DNA from: Nocardioides caeni
Lineage (GTDB): Bacteria; Actinomycetota; Actinomycetes; Propionibacteriales; Nocardioidaceae
Length of the DNA: 64,000 bases
Reading direction: 5' to 3'
Assembly (NCBI RefSeq): GCF_004912195.1
Contig: NZ_STGW01000005.1
Span: 192,404-256,403 of the forward strand
The translations under genes were made by a program, and so were the position numbers. Of the stretch, positions 17,273 to 25,692 are shown in pieces (positions within the stretch are counted from its first letter, which is position 1; each line of letters begins with the position of its first letter). The notes below the pieces were generated by a model, which was not told where the DNA came from, did not search any database, and worked only from the letters and a program-made list of their open reading frames with translations.

Positions 17273-19255
17273 TCAGACCTGCGCGCGACTGGCGACGGCC
17301 TCGACCACGCGCTCGATCGCCTCGGCGATCGGGACGCCGTTGTCCTGGCGACCGTCGCGGTAGCGGAAGCTGACCGCCCCCTTCTCGACGTCCTCGCCAC
17401 CGGCGATGAGCATGAACGGGATCTTCTGCAGCTGGGCGTTGCGGATCTTCTTCTGGAAGCGGTCGTCGGTCTCGTCGACCTCCACGCGGACGCCGCGCGC
17501 CTTGAGCTGGTTGGTGATCTCGTACAGATAGTCGGTGAACGCATCCGCTACGGGGATGCCGACGACCTGCACCGGCGCGAGCCACGGAGGGAAGGCGCCT
17601 GCGTAGTGCTCGACGAGGACGCCGAGGAAGCGCTCGATCGAGCCGAACTTCGCCGAGTGGATCATCACCGGCTGTTGCTTGGAGCCGTCGGAGGAGGTGT
17701 ACTCCAGCTCGAAGCGGGCCGGCTGGTTGAAGTCGTACTGCACGGTGCCCATCTGCCAGGTGCGACCGATAGCGTCCTTGGCCTGGATGGAGATCTTCGG
17801 ACCGTAGAAGGCGGCACCACCGGGGTCGGGGACCAGGTCGAGCCCGGACTCGGTGGCGACCTGTTCGAGGATCGAGGTCGCGGTCGCCCAGTCCTCCTCG
17901 CTGCCGATGAACTTGTCCTTCTTCGCCTCGTCGCGGGTCGACAGCTCGAGGTAGAAGTCGTCGAGCCCGAAGTCGCGCAGCACGCTGAGCATGAAGTCCA
18001 GCAGGTGCTTGACCTCGGCCGGGGCCTGCTCGGGGGTGCAGTAGGAGTGGGAGTCGTCCTGGGCGAAGCCGCGGACGCGGGTCAGCCCGTGGATGACACC
18101 GGACTTCTCGTAGCGGTAGACGCTGCCGAACTCGAACAGGCGCAGCGGCAGTTCGCGGTAGGAGCGGCCGCGGCTGCTGAAGATGAGGTTGTGCATCGGG
18201 CAGTTCATCGCCTTGAGCTGGTAGTTCGCGCCCTCGAACTCCATCGGCGGGAACATCGTGTCCGCATAGTGCGGCAGGTGTCCGGAGGTGTGGAACAGCC
18301 CGTCCTTGGAGATGTGCGGAGTCCCGACGTAGGAGAAGCCCTCCTCGATGTGCCGACGTCGGACGTAGTCCTCCATCTCCCGCTTGATCACTCCACCCTT
18401 GGGGTGGAAGACCGGCAGGCCGGAACCGATCTCGTCGGGGAAGGAGAAGAGGTCGAGCTCGCGACCCAGCTTCCGGTGGTCGCGCCGCTCGGCCTCCTCC
18501 AGGCGGTGGAGGTGCTCCTCGAGCGCCTCCTTGGTCGGCCACGCGGTGCCGTAGATGCGCTGGAGCTGCTTGTTCTTCTCGTCGCCCCGCCAGTAGGCCG
18601 CCGCCGAGCGCATCAGCTTGAACGCGGGGATGCGCTTGGTGGTCGGCAGGTGCGGGCCGCGGCAGAGGTCCTTCCAGGCGACCTCACCCTTGCGGTTGAT
18701 GTTGTCGTAGATGGTCAGCTCGCCGGCGCCGACCTCGGCGCTCGCGCCCTCGGCCGCATCCGCCGCCGAGCCCTTGAGACCGATCAGCTCGATCTTGTAG
18801 GGCTCGTCGGCGAGCTCGACGAGGGCGTCCTCGTCGGCGGTGACCCGACGGTCGAAGCGCTGGTTCTCCTTGATGATCTTGCGCATCGCGGACTCGAGCT
18901 TGACGAGGTCCTCGGGCACGAAGGGCACGTCGACGTCGAAGTCGTAGTAGAAGCCGTCGGTGATCGGCGGACCGATCCCGAGCTTGGCCTCGGGCCAGAG
19001 CTGCTGCACGGCCTGGGCCAGCACGTGGGCGGTCGAGTGACGCAGGATGTCGAGACCGTCGGCGCTGTCCATCTCGACGCCCTCGACCTCGTCACCATCG
19101 GCGAGCGCGTAGGAGAGGTCCTTGAGCTGCCCACCGACGCGCGCCGCGATGACGTCGGACTGGTCGCGGAAGAGCTCCCACGCCCTGGTCCCGTCCGTGA
19201 CCGTCGACTCCTGACGTGCGTCAGGGGTGAGTACGACGACCTTGATGTCGGGCAC
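17273..19255 (-). CDS. thrS: Threonyl-tRNA synthetase
   Basis: Charges tRNA-Thr. The GTG at 19255 ([11 protein letters not shown]) is chosen because AAGGAG lies 8 nt upstream, giving 660 aa; the frame stays open 39 codons further. Domains in order: TGS (about 1-65), editing domain with [11 protein letters not shown] (73 onward), then the class II core. The core has the zinc-ligand motif NCPMHN, motif 2 in [21 protein letters not shown] and a C-terminal anticodon-binding domain ([13 protein letters not shown]). No T-box leader is visible in the short divergent region before dps. Confidence 0.96.
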   Translation of the reverse strand: MPDIKVVVLTPDARQESTVTDGTRAWELFRDQSDVIAARVGGQLKDLSYALADGDEVEGVEMDSADGLDILRHSTAHVLAQAVQQLWPEAKLGIGPPITDGFYYDFDVDVPFVPEDLVKLESAMRKIIKENQRFDRRVTADEDALVELADEPYKIELIGLKGSAADAAEGASAEVGAGELTIYDNINRKGEVAWKDLCRGPHLPTTKRIPAFKLMRSAAAYWRGDEKNKQLQRIYGTAWPTKEALEEHLHRLEEAERRDHRKLGRELDLFSFPDEIGSGLPVFHPKGGVIKREMEDYVRRRHIEEGFSYVGTPHISKDGLFHTSGHLPHYADTMFPPMEFEGANYQLKAMNCPMHNLIFSSRGRSYRELPLRLFEFGSVYRYEKSGVIHGLTRVRGFAQDDSHSYCTPEQAPAEVKHLLDFMLSVLRDFGLDDFYLELSTRDEAKKDKFIGSEEDWATATSILEQVATESGLDLVPDPGGAAFYGPKISIQAKDAIGRTWQMGTVQYDFNQPARFELEYTSSDGSKQQPVMIHSAKFGSIERFLGVLVEHYAGAFPPWLAPVQVVGIPVADAFTDYLYEITNQLKARGVRVEVDETDDRFQKKIRNAQLQKIPFMLIAGGEDVEKGAVSFRYRDGRQDNGVPIAEAIERVVEAVASRAQV

Positions 19256-19409
19256 GACGAGGGCTCCTTCTGAGGTGTGGTTGCTCCCCGGCTGAGGGCG
19301 CGACTCGATCGTATCGGCCGGACCGTCCGCTGACGCAGTCGATTCCCGCGGCGGCTCGGGAGCGGGACCCATCCCTCATGAAATGGCCGGAAGCGGGCAC
19401 CGCACGGCC

Positions 19410-19964
19410 ATGTCCACTCAGCAGAAGCTCCAGTACACGACTCCCGGACTCGACGAGACCAGCGCCCAGCGGGTCGTCGAGCTGTTGCAGGGCCGCCTGC
19501 ACGCCGCCAACGACCTCCACCTCACCCTCAAGCACGTCCACTGGAATGTCGTCGGTCCGCACTTCATCGCCGTCCACGAGATGCTCGACCCCCAGGTCGA
19601 CGCCGTGCGCGGCTTCGCCGACGACCTGGCTGAGCGGATCGCCACCCTCGGCGGTTCTCCGCAGGGCACGCCCGGCTCGATCGTCGATGCCCGGACGTGG
19701 GACGACTACTCCATCGGCCGTGCCACCACCCAGGAGCACCTGGCCGCGCTCGATCTCGTCTACCAGGGCGTCATCACGACCTACCGCGATGGCATCAAGG
19801 AGCTCGACGACCTCGACCTCGTCACCCAGGACATGTTCATCGCCCAGACCGAGCAGCTCGAGCTCTTCCACTGGTTCGTCCGTGCCCACCTCGAGGACAA
19901 GGGCGGATCGTTGGCGACGCAGGGCGCCACCACTGAGGCGGAGGCGGCCCGCGCCGCCTCCTGA
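19410..19964 (+). CDS. dps: Dps-family DNA-binding ferritin-like protein
   Basis: A 184-aa mini-ferritin that oxidises and stores iron and protects DNA during stress. The ferroxidase motif LKHVHWNVVGPHFIAVHEMLD is present, with downstream DLAERIATLGG. MSTQQKLQ at 19410 is preferred over an ATG nine codons upstream. The Ala/Glu-rich C-terminal tail (GATTEAEAARAAS) could contact DNA. It is divergent from thrS across about 155 bp. Confidence 0.93.
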   Translation: MSTQQKLQYTTPGLDETSAQRVVELLQGRLHAANDLHLTLKHVHWNVVGPHFIAVHEMLDPQVDAVRGFADDLAERIATLGGSPQGTPGSIVDARTWDDYSIGRATTQEHLAALDLVYQGVITTYRDGIKELDDLDLVTQDMFIAQTEQLELFHWFVRAHLEDKGGSLATQGATTEAEAARAAS

Positions 19965-19994
19965 TCGTGTGTGCCGTCGGGCGGGCTCCGACTG

Positions 19995-20690
19995 TCAGCG
20001 ACGCTGCAGGAAGACCCGTCCGATGGCGCCGATCGGAGAGCCGCAGGCTTGACCGATCGTCGCGACGACCTGGGCGTTGCAGGCGCGGAAGCCACGCTCG
20101 TAGCCGACCGCCCGGCCGTCGACCCGCAGGTTGAAGTCCTCGCCCACGAACGGCCGGAGGGCGAAGACACCCTCGGCGTTGGTCCGCGCGGTGCGGACCA
20201 GCCTGTTGTCACCCGCCCGCAGCAGGGCGACGTCGACGCCCCGGACGGGGCGGCCGGTGCGGGCGTTGACCACCCGACCGCGGATGTAGGCCGGCGTCGC
20301 GTTGATCCGGCCGAGCGACGTGCCGTCGGCGACCTCGTCGGCGAAGTCGGGTCCGAACTGCACGTAGCCGCCGCCGATCCAGCCGCCCTGCACCCGGCCG
20401 TTGGAGATCACCCTGACGAACGTCGGGCCGCCGATCAGGATCTCCGGGTTGCGCGCGACCGAGAAGCTGCCGTCGCTCCCGGTCGTGGTGCTGCCCAGCA
20501 GCGTTCCGCCGGGCTCATCCCAGACCTGGACTCCGACGCCGGCCTCGTAGGTACGCCCGACGTAGTCCCAGATCCGACCGGTGATCGGCGCGGGCGGAGC
20601 GACGCCACGCTCCGCGGAGGCACTGACGGGCAGGAGGCCCGGCGCACAGGCGACGGCGAGCAGCAGGACGAGACCGAGGAGTCGCTTCAT
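19995..20690 (-). CDS. Secreted protein with carboxypeptidase-regulatory-like beta domains
   Basis: A 231-aa exported protein from the ATG at 20690. The signal peptide MKRLLGLVLLLAVACAPG is cleaved after SASA. Two copies of a transthyretin/CNA-B-like fold are visible: ITGRIWDYVG then STTTGSDGSFSVA, and YIRGRVVNARTGRPVRGVDVALL then TARTNAEGVFALRPF. Such domains are structural or adhesive. Four cysteines are possible disulfide partners. No partner gene identifies a specific role. Confidence 0.7.
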   Translation of the reverse strand: MKRLLGLVLLLAVACAPGLLPVSASAERGVAPPAPITGRIWDYVGRTYEAGVGVQVWDEPGGTLLGSTTTGSDGSFSVARNPEILIGGPTFVRVISNGRVQGGWIGGGYVQFGPDFADEVADGTSLGRINATPAYIRGRVVNARTGRPVRGVDVALLRAGDNRLVRTARTNAEGVFALRPFVGEDFNLRVDGRAVGYERGFRACNAQVVATIGQACGSPIGAIGRVFLQRR

Positions 20691-20755
20691 GCTCACATTG
20701 GACGCCCTTCGTCCCCACGGTCGCAGGCGAATCGACAACTTTCCCCAGGCCCTGG

Positions 20756-21541
20756 TCAGCCACAGTGGTCAAGCAACTCGCCGAGGGCGCGGATCTCGCT
20801 GCTGTCGGCGGCAAGGCCCCACCTCGACTTGGTGAGGGTCCACCGGACGCCGTAGGCGCACTGGTAGCCCTGACGGGGGCGCCACGCTGCCGGATCCTCG
20901 TCGCCCTTGCTCGCGTTGGTCGGGCCGTCGACCGCGAGCAGGGCGTCGAGGTCGTTGGCATAGGCAGCGCGGCGCTCGGCCGTCCAGTCGCTCGCACCGG
21001 AGCGCCAGGCCTCCGCCAGCGGGACGACGTGGTCGATCTGGATCGCCTGGGCCTGCGCGCCGTCCTTGAGGTCGTCGAACGTCAGCAACACCCCGGTGTA
21101 CGGGTCGAGCCACGATCCCGCCAGCACGTCGTGGTCGCAGGAGTCCTGCCGCTGGACGACGACGGTGCCGGGCAGCACGTCGCGGAGCAGCACGTCGTCA
21201 CGCTGGTTGCAGCCGTTGCCGTCCGTGTCGGCCCACGGCTCGCCGAAGGCGTCCCGGTCGTACGGCGGCAGGCCGGCCGGGTGGCGCTCGACCACTCGCA
21301 GCGTGTCCAGCGCGGCCCGGGCGACGGCGACCTCGGGCTCGGGCTCGGCTCGCGTGGAGGGCGTCGTGGGCAATGTCGGCGTACTCGTCGGCGTCGTAGT
21401 CGTCGGCGGCGTCGGCGTCGTGGTCGCCGTGACCGTCCGCTCGGCCGGAGTGTCATCGTCCCGGTGCGGCCCCCGGCTGCACCCGCCCGTCGTGGCGACG
21501 ATCGCCGCCAGCAGCAGCGCGGCCGTCCTGTCCACTCCCAC
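20756..21541 (-). CDS. Exported HNH-nuclease-like (DUF1524/GmrSD C-terminal type) lipoprotein
   Basis: A 261-aa protein. A short signal ends in TTGGC, a plausible lipobox (Cys21), followed by a Thr/Pro-rich linker to about residue 65. The C-terminal domain has the nuclease layout of the DUF1524 group: IQIDHVVPLAEAWRSGA (His and Asp), then AYANDLDALLAVDGPTNASKG and WRPRQGYQCAYGVRW. Homologues occur as secreted nucleases in actinobacteria, probably for nutrient DNA or wall-associated DNA. The start is a GTG with a weak ribosome site. It is the last host gene before the element A attachment site. Confidence 0.75.
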   Translation of the reverse strand: MGVDRTAALLLAAIVATTGGCSRGPHRDDDTPAERTVTATTTPTPPTTTTPTSTPTLPTTPSTRAEPEPEVAVARAALDTLRVVERHPAGLPPYDRDAFGEPWADTDGNGCNQRDDVLLRDVLPGTVVVQRQDSCDHDVLAGSWLDPYTGVLLTFDDLKDGAQAQAIQIDHVVPLAEAWRSGASDWTAERRAAYANDLDALLAVDGPTNASKGDEDPAAWRPRQGYQCAYGVRWTLTKSRWGLAADSSEIRALGELLDHCG

Positions 21542-21791
21542 GGGCGGAGGCTACGTCGGCACTCCGAGCCTGTCCGGCGAACAGCCCGCCCGGCGCGGGC
21601 CGTCGTTGGAGACGGCACCTCGGTTCCGATGGAGAGCGCCCACGGCCCCTGCCGTCCGGCTACCGTCCGAGTGGGTCCGGTCAACTGTGCAGTGTCCCCC
21701 ACACCTGGACCCCGCCAGCCGCCCCGCCGTCCCGAGACCGATGGGGCGGCTGACGCAGGTGGCCGCCCTCTCGCCGTACCCGAAAAGCACT
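21542..21791. other. Intergenic region left of element A
   Basis: No convincing gene is seen. Open frames here have shadow-like composition and no ribosome site. The region leads into the terminator at 21792. Confidence 0.5.
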
Positions 21792-21822
21792 CAGGTCCCG
21801 CGCCTGCTCGGCACGGGACCTG
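21792..21822 (-). terminator. Displaced terminator of tRNA-Val(CAC)
   Basis: CAGGTCCCG (21792-21800) pairs with CGGGACCTG (21814-21822). Read on the minus strand the stem is followed by GTGCTTTTC, a short U-run. It lies just beyond the residual tRNA 3' end at 21831, so it was probably the original terminator before element A moved in. Confidence 0.6.
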
Positions 21823-21830
21823 CTCCGGAT

Positions 21831-21854
21831 GGTGGGCGATACTGGGTTCGAACC
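21831..21854 (-). repeat. attL core of element A (residual tRNA-Val 3' end)
   Basis: These 24 bp are identical to 31343-31366. On the minus strand they read as the T-arm and acceptor end of tRNA-Val, including CCCAGTATCGCCC. This copy has no tRNA 5' half and is the host remnant left by integration. Confidence 0.9.
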
Positions 21855-21871
21855 TGTCTCGCTGGTTTCGG

Positions 21872-21935
21872 TACGTCACTGGGTTGACCAGCGAACTCAA
21901 GCGGTTGACCTGCAGAAACGCCGCCCAGTGACGTA
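21872..21935. repeat. Inverted repeat beside attL of element A
   Basis: TACGTCACTGGG (21872-21883) and CCCAGTGACGTA (21924-21935) are perfect 12-bp arms with a 40-nt spacer that also holds two GGTTGACC direct repeats. It begins 17 nt from the att core on the integrase side. Element B has the same layout, which suggests recombinase or Xis binding. Confidence 0.6.
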
Positions 21936-21983
21936 ATCAGAACGTATCACGATGTTTCAGGATTACACTCTGATTCCGTCCTG

Positions 21984-22003
21984 ATTCCGCACGTATTCCG
22001 CAC
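21984..22003 (+). repeat. Arm-type tandem repeat, integrase side of element A
   Basis: ATTCCGCACGTATTCCGCAC contains two 9-bp direct repeats one helical turn apart, with a further TGATTCCG just upstream. A close copy (ATTCCGCACGTCTACCGCAC) lies at 31273-31292 near the other end, in the same orientation. This is the expected pattern of integrase arm-binding sites. Confidence 0.6.
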
Positions 22004-22015
22004 AGAGGACCGCCC

Positions 22016-23188
22016 ATGGCCCGCCCGAAGCGCACGTTCGGCAGCATCCGCAAGCTCCCCAGCGGCCGTTACCAAGCGACCTACTCCGACCCGCGTGGCA
22101 CCCTCAGCCCGACCACCGGCCGGACAATGCAGCACAACGCGTCGACCACCTTCGACACCCGCGAGGATGCCGAAGCGTGGCTCACCGACGTACGCCGGTC
22201 GATCTCCCGCGGAGAGTGGACTCCCCCCGGCGAAGCGGGCGCCGCCCGCAAGGCTCCTGTCACCTTCGCGTCGTACGCCGATCGGTGGCTCGAGCGCCGC
22301 ACATTGAAACCACGCACCCGCCAGCACTACCGAAAGTTGCTCGACCAGCACCTCGACCCGACGTTCGGCGCAACGGCACTCCGGGCGATCACATCAGAGG
22401 ACGTCGCAACCTGGCACCACGAGATGGGCAGCGGGACCCCCACTGTCCGAGCACACGCCTACGGCCTGATGCGGACCATCCTGGGCAGCGCACTCCAAGA
22501 CCAGCTGATCCCCCACAACCCGTGCCACATCCGCGGGGCCGGCAACGCGAAGCGTCAGCACCGCGTGAAGCCGGCAACGCTGGCCGAGCTCGAGCAGATC
22601 GTCAGCGCGATGCCCGCCAACCTCCGCGTGATGGTGCTGTTGGCCGCTTGGTGTGCGCTTCGATTCGGCGAGCTCGCCGAGCTGCGGCGCAAGGACATCG
22701 ACCTGACGAACCGGGTGATCCACGTCCGCCGCGGTGTTGTGCTCGTCGACGGCACCCGGCTCGTCGGGACGCCGAAGTCCGACGCCGGCCTACGAGACGT
22801 CGCGATTCCACCGCACCTGGTGCCGCTGTTGAAAGAGCACGTCAAGGAGCACGCACAGTGGGGCCGCGACGGCCTGCTGTTCCCGGGCAAGAGTGGCGAG
22901 CAGCTCGCACCCTCGACGCTGTACGGTCGCGCGCCGACCAAGCAGCGGTCGGGAAGCGGGTTTTACGGTGCCCGCGCGGCCGCTGGGCGCCCCGATCTCC
23001 GATTCCACGACCTCAGGCACACCGGCGCGGTGCTCGCCGCGCAGACGGGCGCCACGCTCGCCGAGCTCATGGGTCGACTCGGCCACTCCACCCCCGGCGC
23101 CGCGATGCGCTACCAGCACGCCGCGCAGGACCGAGACCGAGCGATCGCCGAGGCCCTGTCCGCGCTCGCCACAGGCGCCAGCTCGTGA
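22016..23188 (+). CDS. int: Tyrosine recombinase (integrase) of element A
   Basis: A 390-aa site-specific recombinase. N-terminal AP2-like arm-binding segment (RTFGSIRKLPSGRYQATYSD), a core-binding SAM-like domain (about 85-180), and a catalytic domain with the Arg in AAWCALRFGELAEL, the HxxR motif HDLRHTGAVLAA, and the Tyr in AAMRYQHAAQD. The target is the 3' end of tRNA-Val. It is clearly related to the integrase of element B (shared TGATLAELM and RLGHST motifs). Unusually, it is the first gene of the operon that also holds the structural-like genes. Confidence 0.95.
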   Translation: MARPKRTFGSIRKLPSGRYQATYSDPRGTLSPTTGRTMQHNASTTFDTREDAEAWLTDVRRSISRGEWTPPGEAGAARKAPVTFASYADRWLERRTLKPRTRQHYRKLLDQHLDPTFGATALRAITSEDVATWHHEMGSGTPTVRAHAYGLMRTILGSALQDQLIPHNPCHIRGAGNAKRQHRVKPATLAELEQIVSAMPANLRVMVLLAAWCALRFGELAELRRKDIDLTNRVIHVRRGVVLVDGTRLVGTPKSDAGLRDVAIPPHLVPLLKEHVKEHAQWGRDGLLFPGKSGEQLAPSTLYGRAPTKQRSGSGFYGARAAAGRPDLRFHDLRHTGAVLAAQTGATLAELMGRLGHSTPGAAMRYQHAAQDRDRAIAEALSALATGASS

Positions 23189-23430
23189 AGGTCCTCGACG
23201 CCAAGATCGTCTGTGATCGGTGTGACCGGCTCCTGGCCCGAATCGGCCACGTCGACGGCCGCGGCTGGGCGTTCTCGGTGCGGCGCCACGCGATCGTCGA
23301 CCGCTCCACCGTTGACGGCGAGCCGCGCGTGACGTTCGAGTGCCCGCGCTGCCGAAGGACCAACATCCGGTGGAGAGTCGCGACGCTCCACCGACGCGCC
23401 GACGCGGGCGAGCGGATCATTGGTGTCTGA
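23185..23430 (+). CDS. Small zinc-ribbon protein
   Basis: An 81-aa protein starting at a GTG that overlaps the integrase stop by 4 nt. Two CxxC pairs (KIVCDRCDRL near residue 10, and FECPRCRRTN near residue 53) form a probable zinc ribbon. The strongly basic composition suggests nucleic-acid binding. No family is recognised. Coupling to int suggests a recombination or regulatory accessory role. Confidence 0.65.
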   Translation: MKVLDAKIVCDRCDRLLARIGHVDGRGWAFSVRRHAIVDRSTVDGEPRVTFECPRCRRTNIRWRVATLHRRADAGERIIGV

Positions 23431-23548
23431 TCCTGATAGATTCTGACCACTCAAAGTTCATGGGTTGGGGCACAACCTCGAAGGCCGCCCACGCGCAAGC
23501 GTCACGAAGCTGATCCGTCTGGGCGGAGCGGCAGCGGAGCCGTACCCG

Positions 23549-23764
23549 ATGAGCACCTCACCCGGCCAGCGCCGTCTGGTCAGCCTCGACGAGGCCGCCA
23601 ACTACCTCGGTGTCAACGTTCTCACCATCCGCCGACGCATCGCTGCTGGCGAGCTCGACGCGTTCCGTGTCGGCCGAAGTCAGAAGGCGCCAATTCGCGT
23701 CGACCTGGCGCAGATCGACAACGAGCTGCTTCGCCCCATCCCGGCCGCGGAGGCCGGGAAGTGA
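23549..23764 (+). CDS. Helix-turn-helix excisionase-like protein
   Basis: A 71-aa protein from the ATG at 23549 (MSTSPGQRRLVSLDEAANYL), with GGAG about 10 nt upstream. SLDEAANYLGVNVLTIRRRIAAGELDAFRVGRS is the MerR/Xis-like winged helix-turn-helix common in actinobacterial integrative elements. It probably directs excision together with the integrase or controls the operon. Its stop overlaps the next gene by 4 nt. Confidence 0.8.
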   Translation: MSTSPGQRRLVSLDEAANYLGVNVLTIRRRIAAGELDAFRVGRSQKAPIRVDLAQIDNELLRPIPAAEAGK

Positions 23765-24201
23765 CCGGCCCGGACAGCGGCGCGGCCCCCGACCATGCCG
23801 AGGTCGAGGACCGCCAGGTACTGCCACCAACCGACAGCGTAGACGCGACCGACCAGCCCTGTCCCCACTGCGGACACGACCCCATCGACGACGTCAGCGC
23901 GCTCGAAGCGATCACCGCCGCGAAGAACATGATCGTCCGCCGGCAGGCCACCATCGACGCCTACTACGACGCGTTCGACCAGGTCTGGACGCTCAGCGCG
24001 CCGTCGAACTGGCGGCGATCGCTGCGGGGGCTCCTGAACGCAGGCCTCCCCCGCAGCGCCATGGTCGACGCCGCGCGGATCGCCCTGGACGCCGACCACG
24101 TCCCGACCAGCCGCCGGTTCGTCTACTTCATGGGCGCGGCCCGGAACAGGCTGCGCGACATGGACGGCTACGCCCTCGAGCGCATGCTGCGGGAGCTCTG
24201 A
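23761..24201 (+). CDS. Uncharacterised element protein with CxxC motif
   Basis: A 146-aa protein starting at a GTG that overlaps the upstream stop by 4 nt. It has one CPHCGHD zinc-knuckle-like motif near residue 35, followed by a helical C-terminal domain (SLRGLLNAGLPRSAMVDAA, then RRFVYFMGAARNRLRDM). Its position just before the replication-like gene suggests a DNA-metabolism role. No family is recognised. Confidence 0.6.
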   Translation: MTGPDSGAAPDHAEVEDRQVLPPTDSVDATDQPCPHCGHDPIDDVSALEAITAAKNMIVRRQATIDAYYDAFDQVWTLSAPSNWRRSLRGLLNAGLPRSAMVDAARIALDADHVPTSRRFVYFMGAARNRLRDMDGYALERMLREL

Positions 24202-24803
24202 TGGGCGCCGCCAACGTCAAGGCCGTCTACCACCTGTGGGGACACCTCGACGGCCTGCCGTTCCGCGTCCTCGTCTACATGGCCCTCGTGGCGAAGGACA
24301 AGGACGATCCCCCGCTCTACTTCGCCGGCCACCGCGCGCTGCAGGAGGAGGCACTGCGCCGCTCCGACGTCGGCTCCACGGCGGCCGAGCAGGCGACCAA
24401 GCGGGCCGTCCGCGCGCTGACGAAAGAGAAGGCGATCACCCTCCGCAACGACCCCACACGCAGGACATCGACCTACGCCCTGAACCTCGTGCTGGGGGGA
24501 CGCTCAGCGACCCCCCGAGAGGGGACGCTCAGCGACCCCCCGAATGCTGACACCCCGGTCACTCACCGACCCCCCACCCCCGACGCTGAGCGACCCCCCA
24601 CCCCGGTCACTCACCGACCCCCCGGGGGGACGCTCAGTGACCTCCCCCAAGAGGAGGAAGAAGGTGAGGAACCACCTGAGGAAGTCACAGAAGGAACCAA
24701 ATCACCAGACGTAGACACCGTCACCAGGTGCGTCCACTGCCACGGCCGGACGACGATCGACGGCGAGTGTGTGAGCGGATGCGACAGGCGGGCAACCGCA
24801 TGA
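24201..24803 (+). CDS. Putative replication initiator (lambda O-like layout) with internal iteron-like repeats
   Basis: A 200-aa protein starting inside the preceding stop (TGATG). Residues 1-98 form a winged-helix-like domain (NVKAVYHLWGHLDGLPFRVL, then TKRAVRALTKEKAITLRND), as in phage replication-initiator N-termini. The middle (about 100-150) is a Pro-rich stretch encoded by six DNA repeats. The end has an acidic patch (QEEEEGEEPPEE) and a Cys-rich tail (RCVHCHG). A DNA-binding head followed by origin repeats inside the gene is how lambda O is organised. The functional call is an inference; a regulatory HTH protein is the alternative. Confidence 0.5.
   Translation: MGAANVKAVYHLWGHLDGLPFRVLVYMALVAKDKDDPPLYFAGHRALQEEALRRSDVGSTAAEQATKRAVRALTKEKAITLRNDPTRRTSTYALNLVLGGRSATPREGTLSDPPNADTPVTHRPPTPDAERPPTPVTHRPPGGTLSDLPQEEEEGEEPPEEVTEGTKSPDVDTVTRCVHCHGRTTIDGECVSGCDRRATA
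24494..24648 (+). repeat. Six iteron-like GC-rich repeats inside the putative initiator gene
   Basis: Six copies of about 22 bp built on (A/G)CGCTCAGCGACCCCCC or GGTCACTCACCGACCCCCC lie at roughly 24494, 24521, 24555, 24580, 24604 and 24626. The shared CGACCCCCC block is read in all three frames (ATP, DPP, RPP), so the repetition is kept at the DNA level rather than the protein level. The array is a candidate replication origin or regulator-binding array. Confidence 0.6.
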
Positions 24804-25276
24804 AACCCAGCACCCGCCGACGCCGAGAGAACGAGCAGCTCCGTCCCCTCGTCGCCGAGCTGCGAGCAGAGGGCTTCACCTGGGCAGCGATAGGCCGCCA
24901 GCTCGGCGTCGACCCACGCCGCGCCCAGACCATCGGCCGACAGACACCGCCACCCACTCCCACCCCACCCAGCCACATCGACTACCCGGACTGGCTGGAC
25001 GACGACACGGCCAACGACGCCGTACGCCGAGTCATCGAGCGCAAACTGCGCGCGCTCCGCACCACCCGAACCGACGTCCTCGCATGGGCCACCGACCACG
25101 GCATACCTACGCCCGACGAACCTGGCGCCGTCAGCCTCGAGCTCCTCGAGCTCTACGCCGAGCGCCACGACCTCGACATCTACCCAGCACAGGCCGCCCA
25201 CCGATCGCAGCTCGCTGACGCCATGCACTGGGCCCACAAGCACGCATGGGAGCGCGGCAGCCGGGAGGACCGGTGA
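24800..25276 (+). CDS. Small DNA-binding protein with HTH and Lsr2-like tail
   Basis: A 158-aa protein. The ATG at 24800 gives an ATGA overlap with the upstream gene; longer in-frame starts exist. Residues 12-40 (VAELRAEGFTWAAIGRQLG) form a resolvase-like helix-turn-helix. A Pro/Thr linker follows. Later, VLAWATDHGIPTPDEPGAVS resembles the Lsr2-type DNA-binding helix pair. It is probably a regulator or nucleoid-like protein of the element. Confidence 0.55.
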   Translation: MKPSTRRRRENEQLRPLVAELRAEGFTWAAIGRQLGVDPRRAQTIGRQTPPPTPTPPSHIDYPDWLDDDTANDAVRRVIERKLRALRTTRTDVLAWATDHGIPTPDEPGAVSLELLELYAERHDLDIYPAQAAHRSQLADAMHWAHKHAWERGSREDR

Positions 25277-25692
25277 CCCGCCGAGATCGCCCCGTGCGCG
25301 GAATCGGGCAAGACCCAGACCGTTTTGGCTCCGGCCTCGGCCGGGAGCCGGCGCCACTCGCGCCGAGTCTCTCTCTCCCCGACCTGGCGGCGCTCGAGCG
25401 GGTGCTGCGGATCGGGGTGCAGGAGGCGACCGCGCATCGCCTCGACACCACGGCGGCTATTTCGGTGCTGGGGAGAATCCGCGCACTGCAGGCGCGCGGT
25501 GCGCGAGTTTCTGGCGCGGAGCCTCGTGAGTTGCTCAGTCTGAGAGAGGCAGCTCGCCGCGCCGGCGTCTCTGAGTCAACGGCTCGGGGGTGGGTGACGA
25601 CCAGGGGACTTGAGCCCATCGGTCGGTGCGGCGGGCGGCTCCTGTGGACAGCGGAGGACGTCGTGGAAGCGGCGGAGAGGTTGGGGCGATGA
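25273..25692 (+). CDS. MerR-like helix-turn-helix protein
   Basis: A 139-aa protein from a GTG in a 4-nt overlap. The N-terminal half is helical and unassigned (LPDLAALERVLRIGVQEAT). The C-terminal 50 residues are a MerR/Xis-type domain (LLSLREAARRAGVSESTARGW). It lies immediately before the capsid-like gene, where phages often carry a small terminase subunit, but no terminase motif is seen and that role is not claimed. Confidence 0.55.
   Translation: MTRRDRPVRGIGQDPDRFGSGLGREPAPLAPSLSLPDLAALERVLRIGVQEATAHRLDTTAAISVLGRIRALQARGARVSGAEPRELLSLREAARRAGVSESTARGWVTTRGLEPIGRCGGRLLWTAEDVVEAAERLGR

Noticed and set aside
16856-19273. An 805-codon plus-strand open frame opposite thrS
   Set aside because: Shadow of thrS and the lipoprotein gene; low-complexity Leu/Val/Asp composition.
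19256-19409. Possible T-box leader upstream of thrS
   Set aside because: Only about 150 bp divergent from dps and no T-box or specifier-loop pattern seen.
22177-23184. Frame open through the integrase gene ahead of the zinc-ribbon protein
   Set aside because: Out-of-frame shadow of the integrase; only the part from the GTG at 23185 has a CxxC pattern and a coupled start.
24494-24648. CRISPR array
   Set aside because: Repeats are inside a coding frame, unevenly spaced, without spacers of uniform size, and no cas genes are present.
25273-25692. Small terminase subunit in front of the capsid-like gene
   Set aside because: Position would fit, but only a MerR-like HTH is visible and no large terminase follows.
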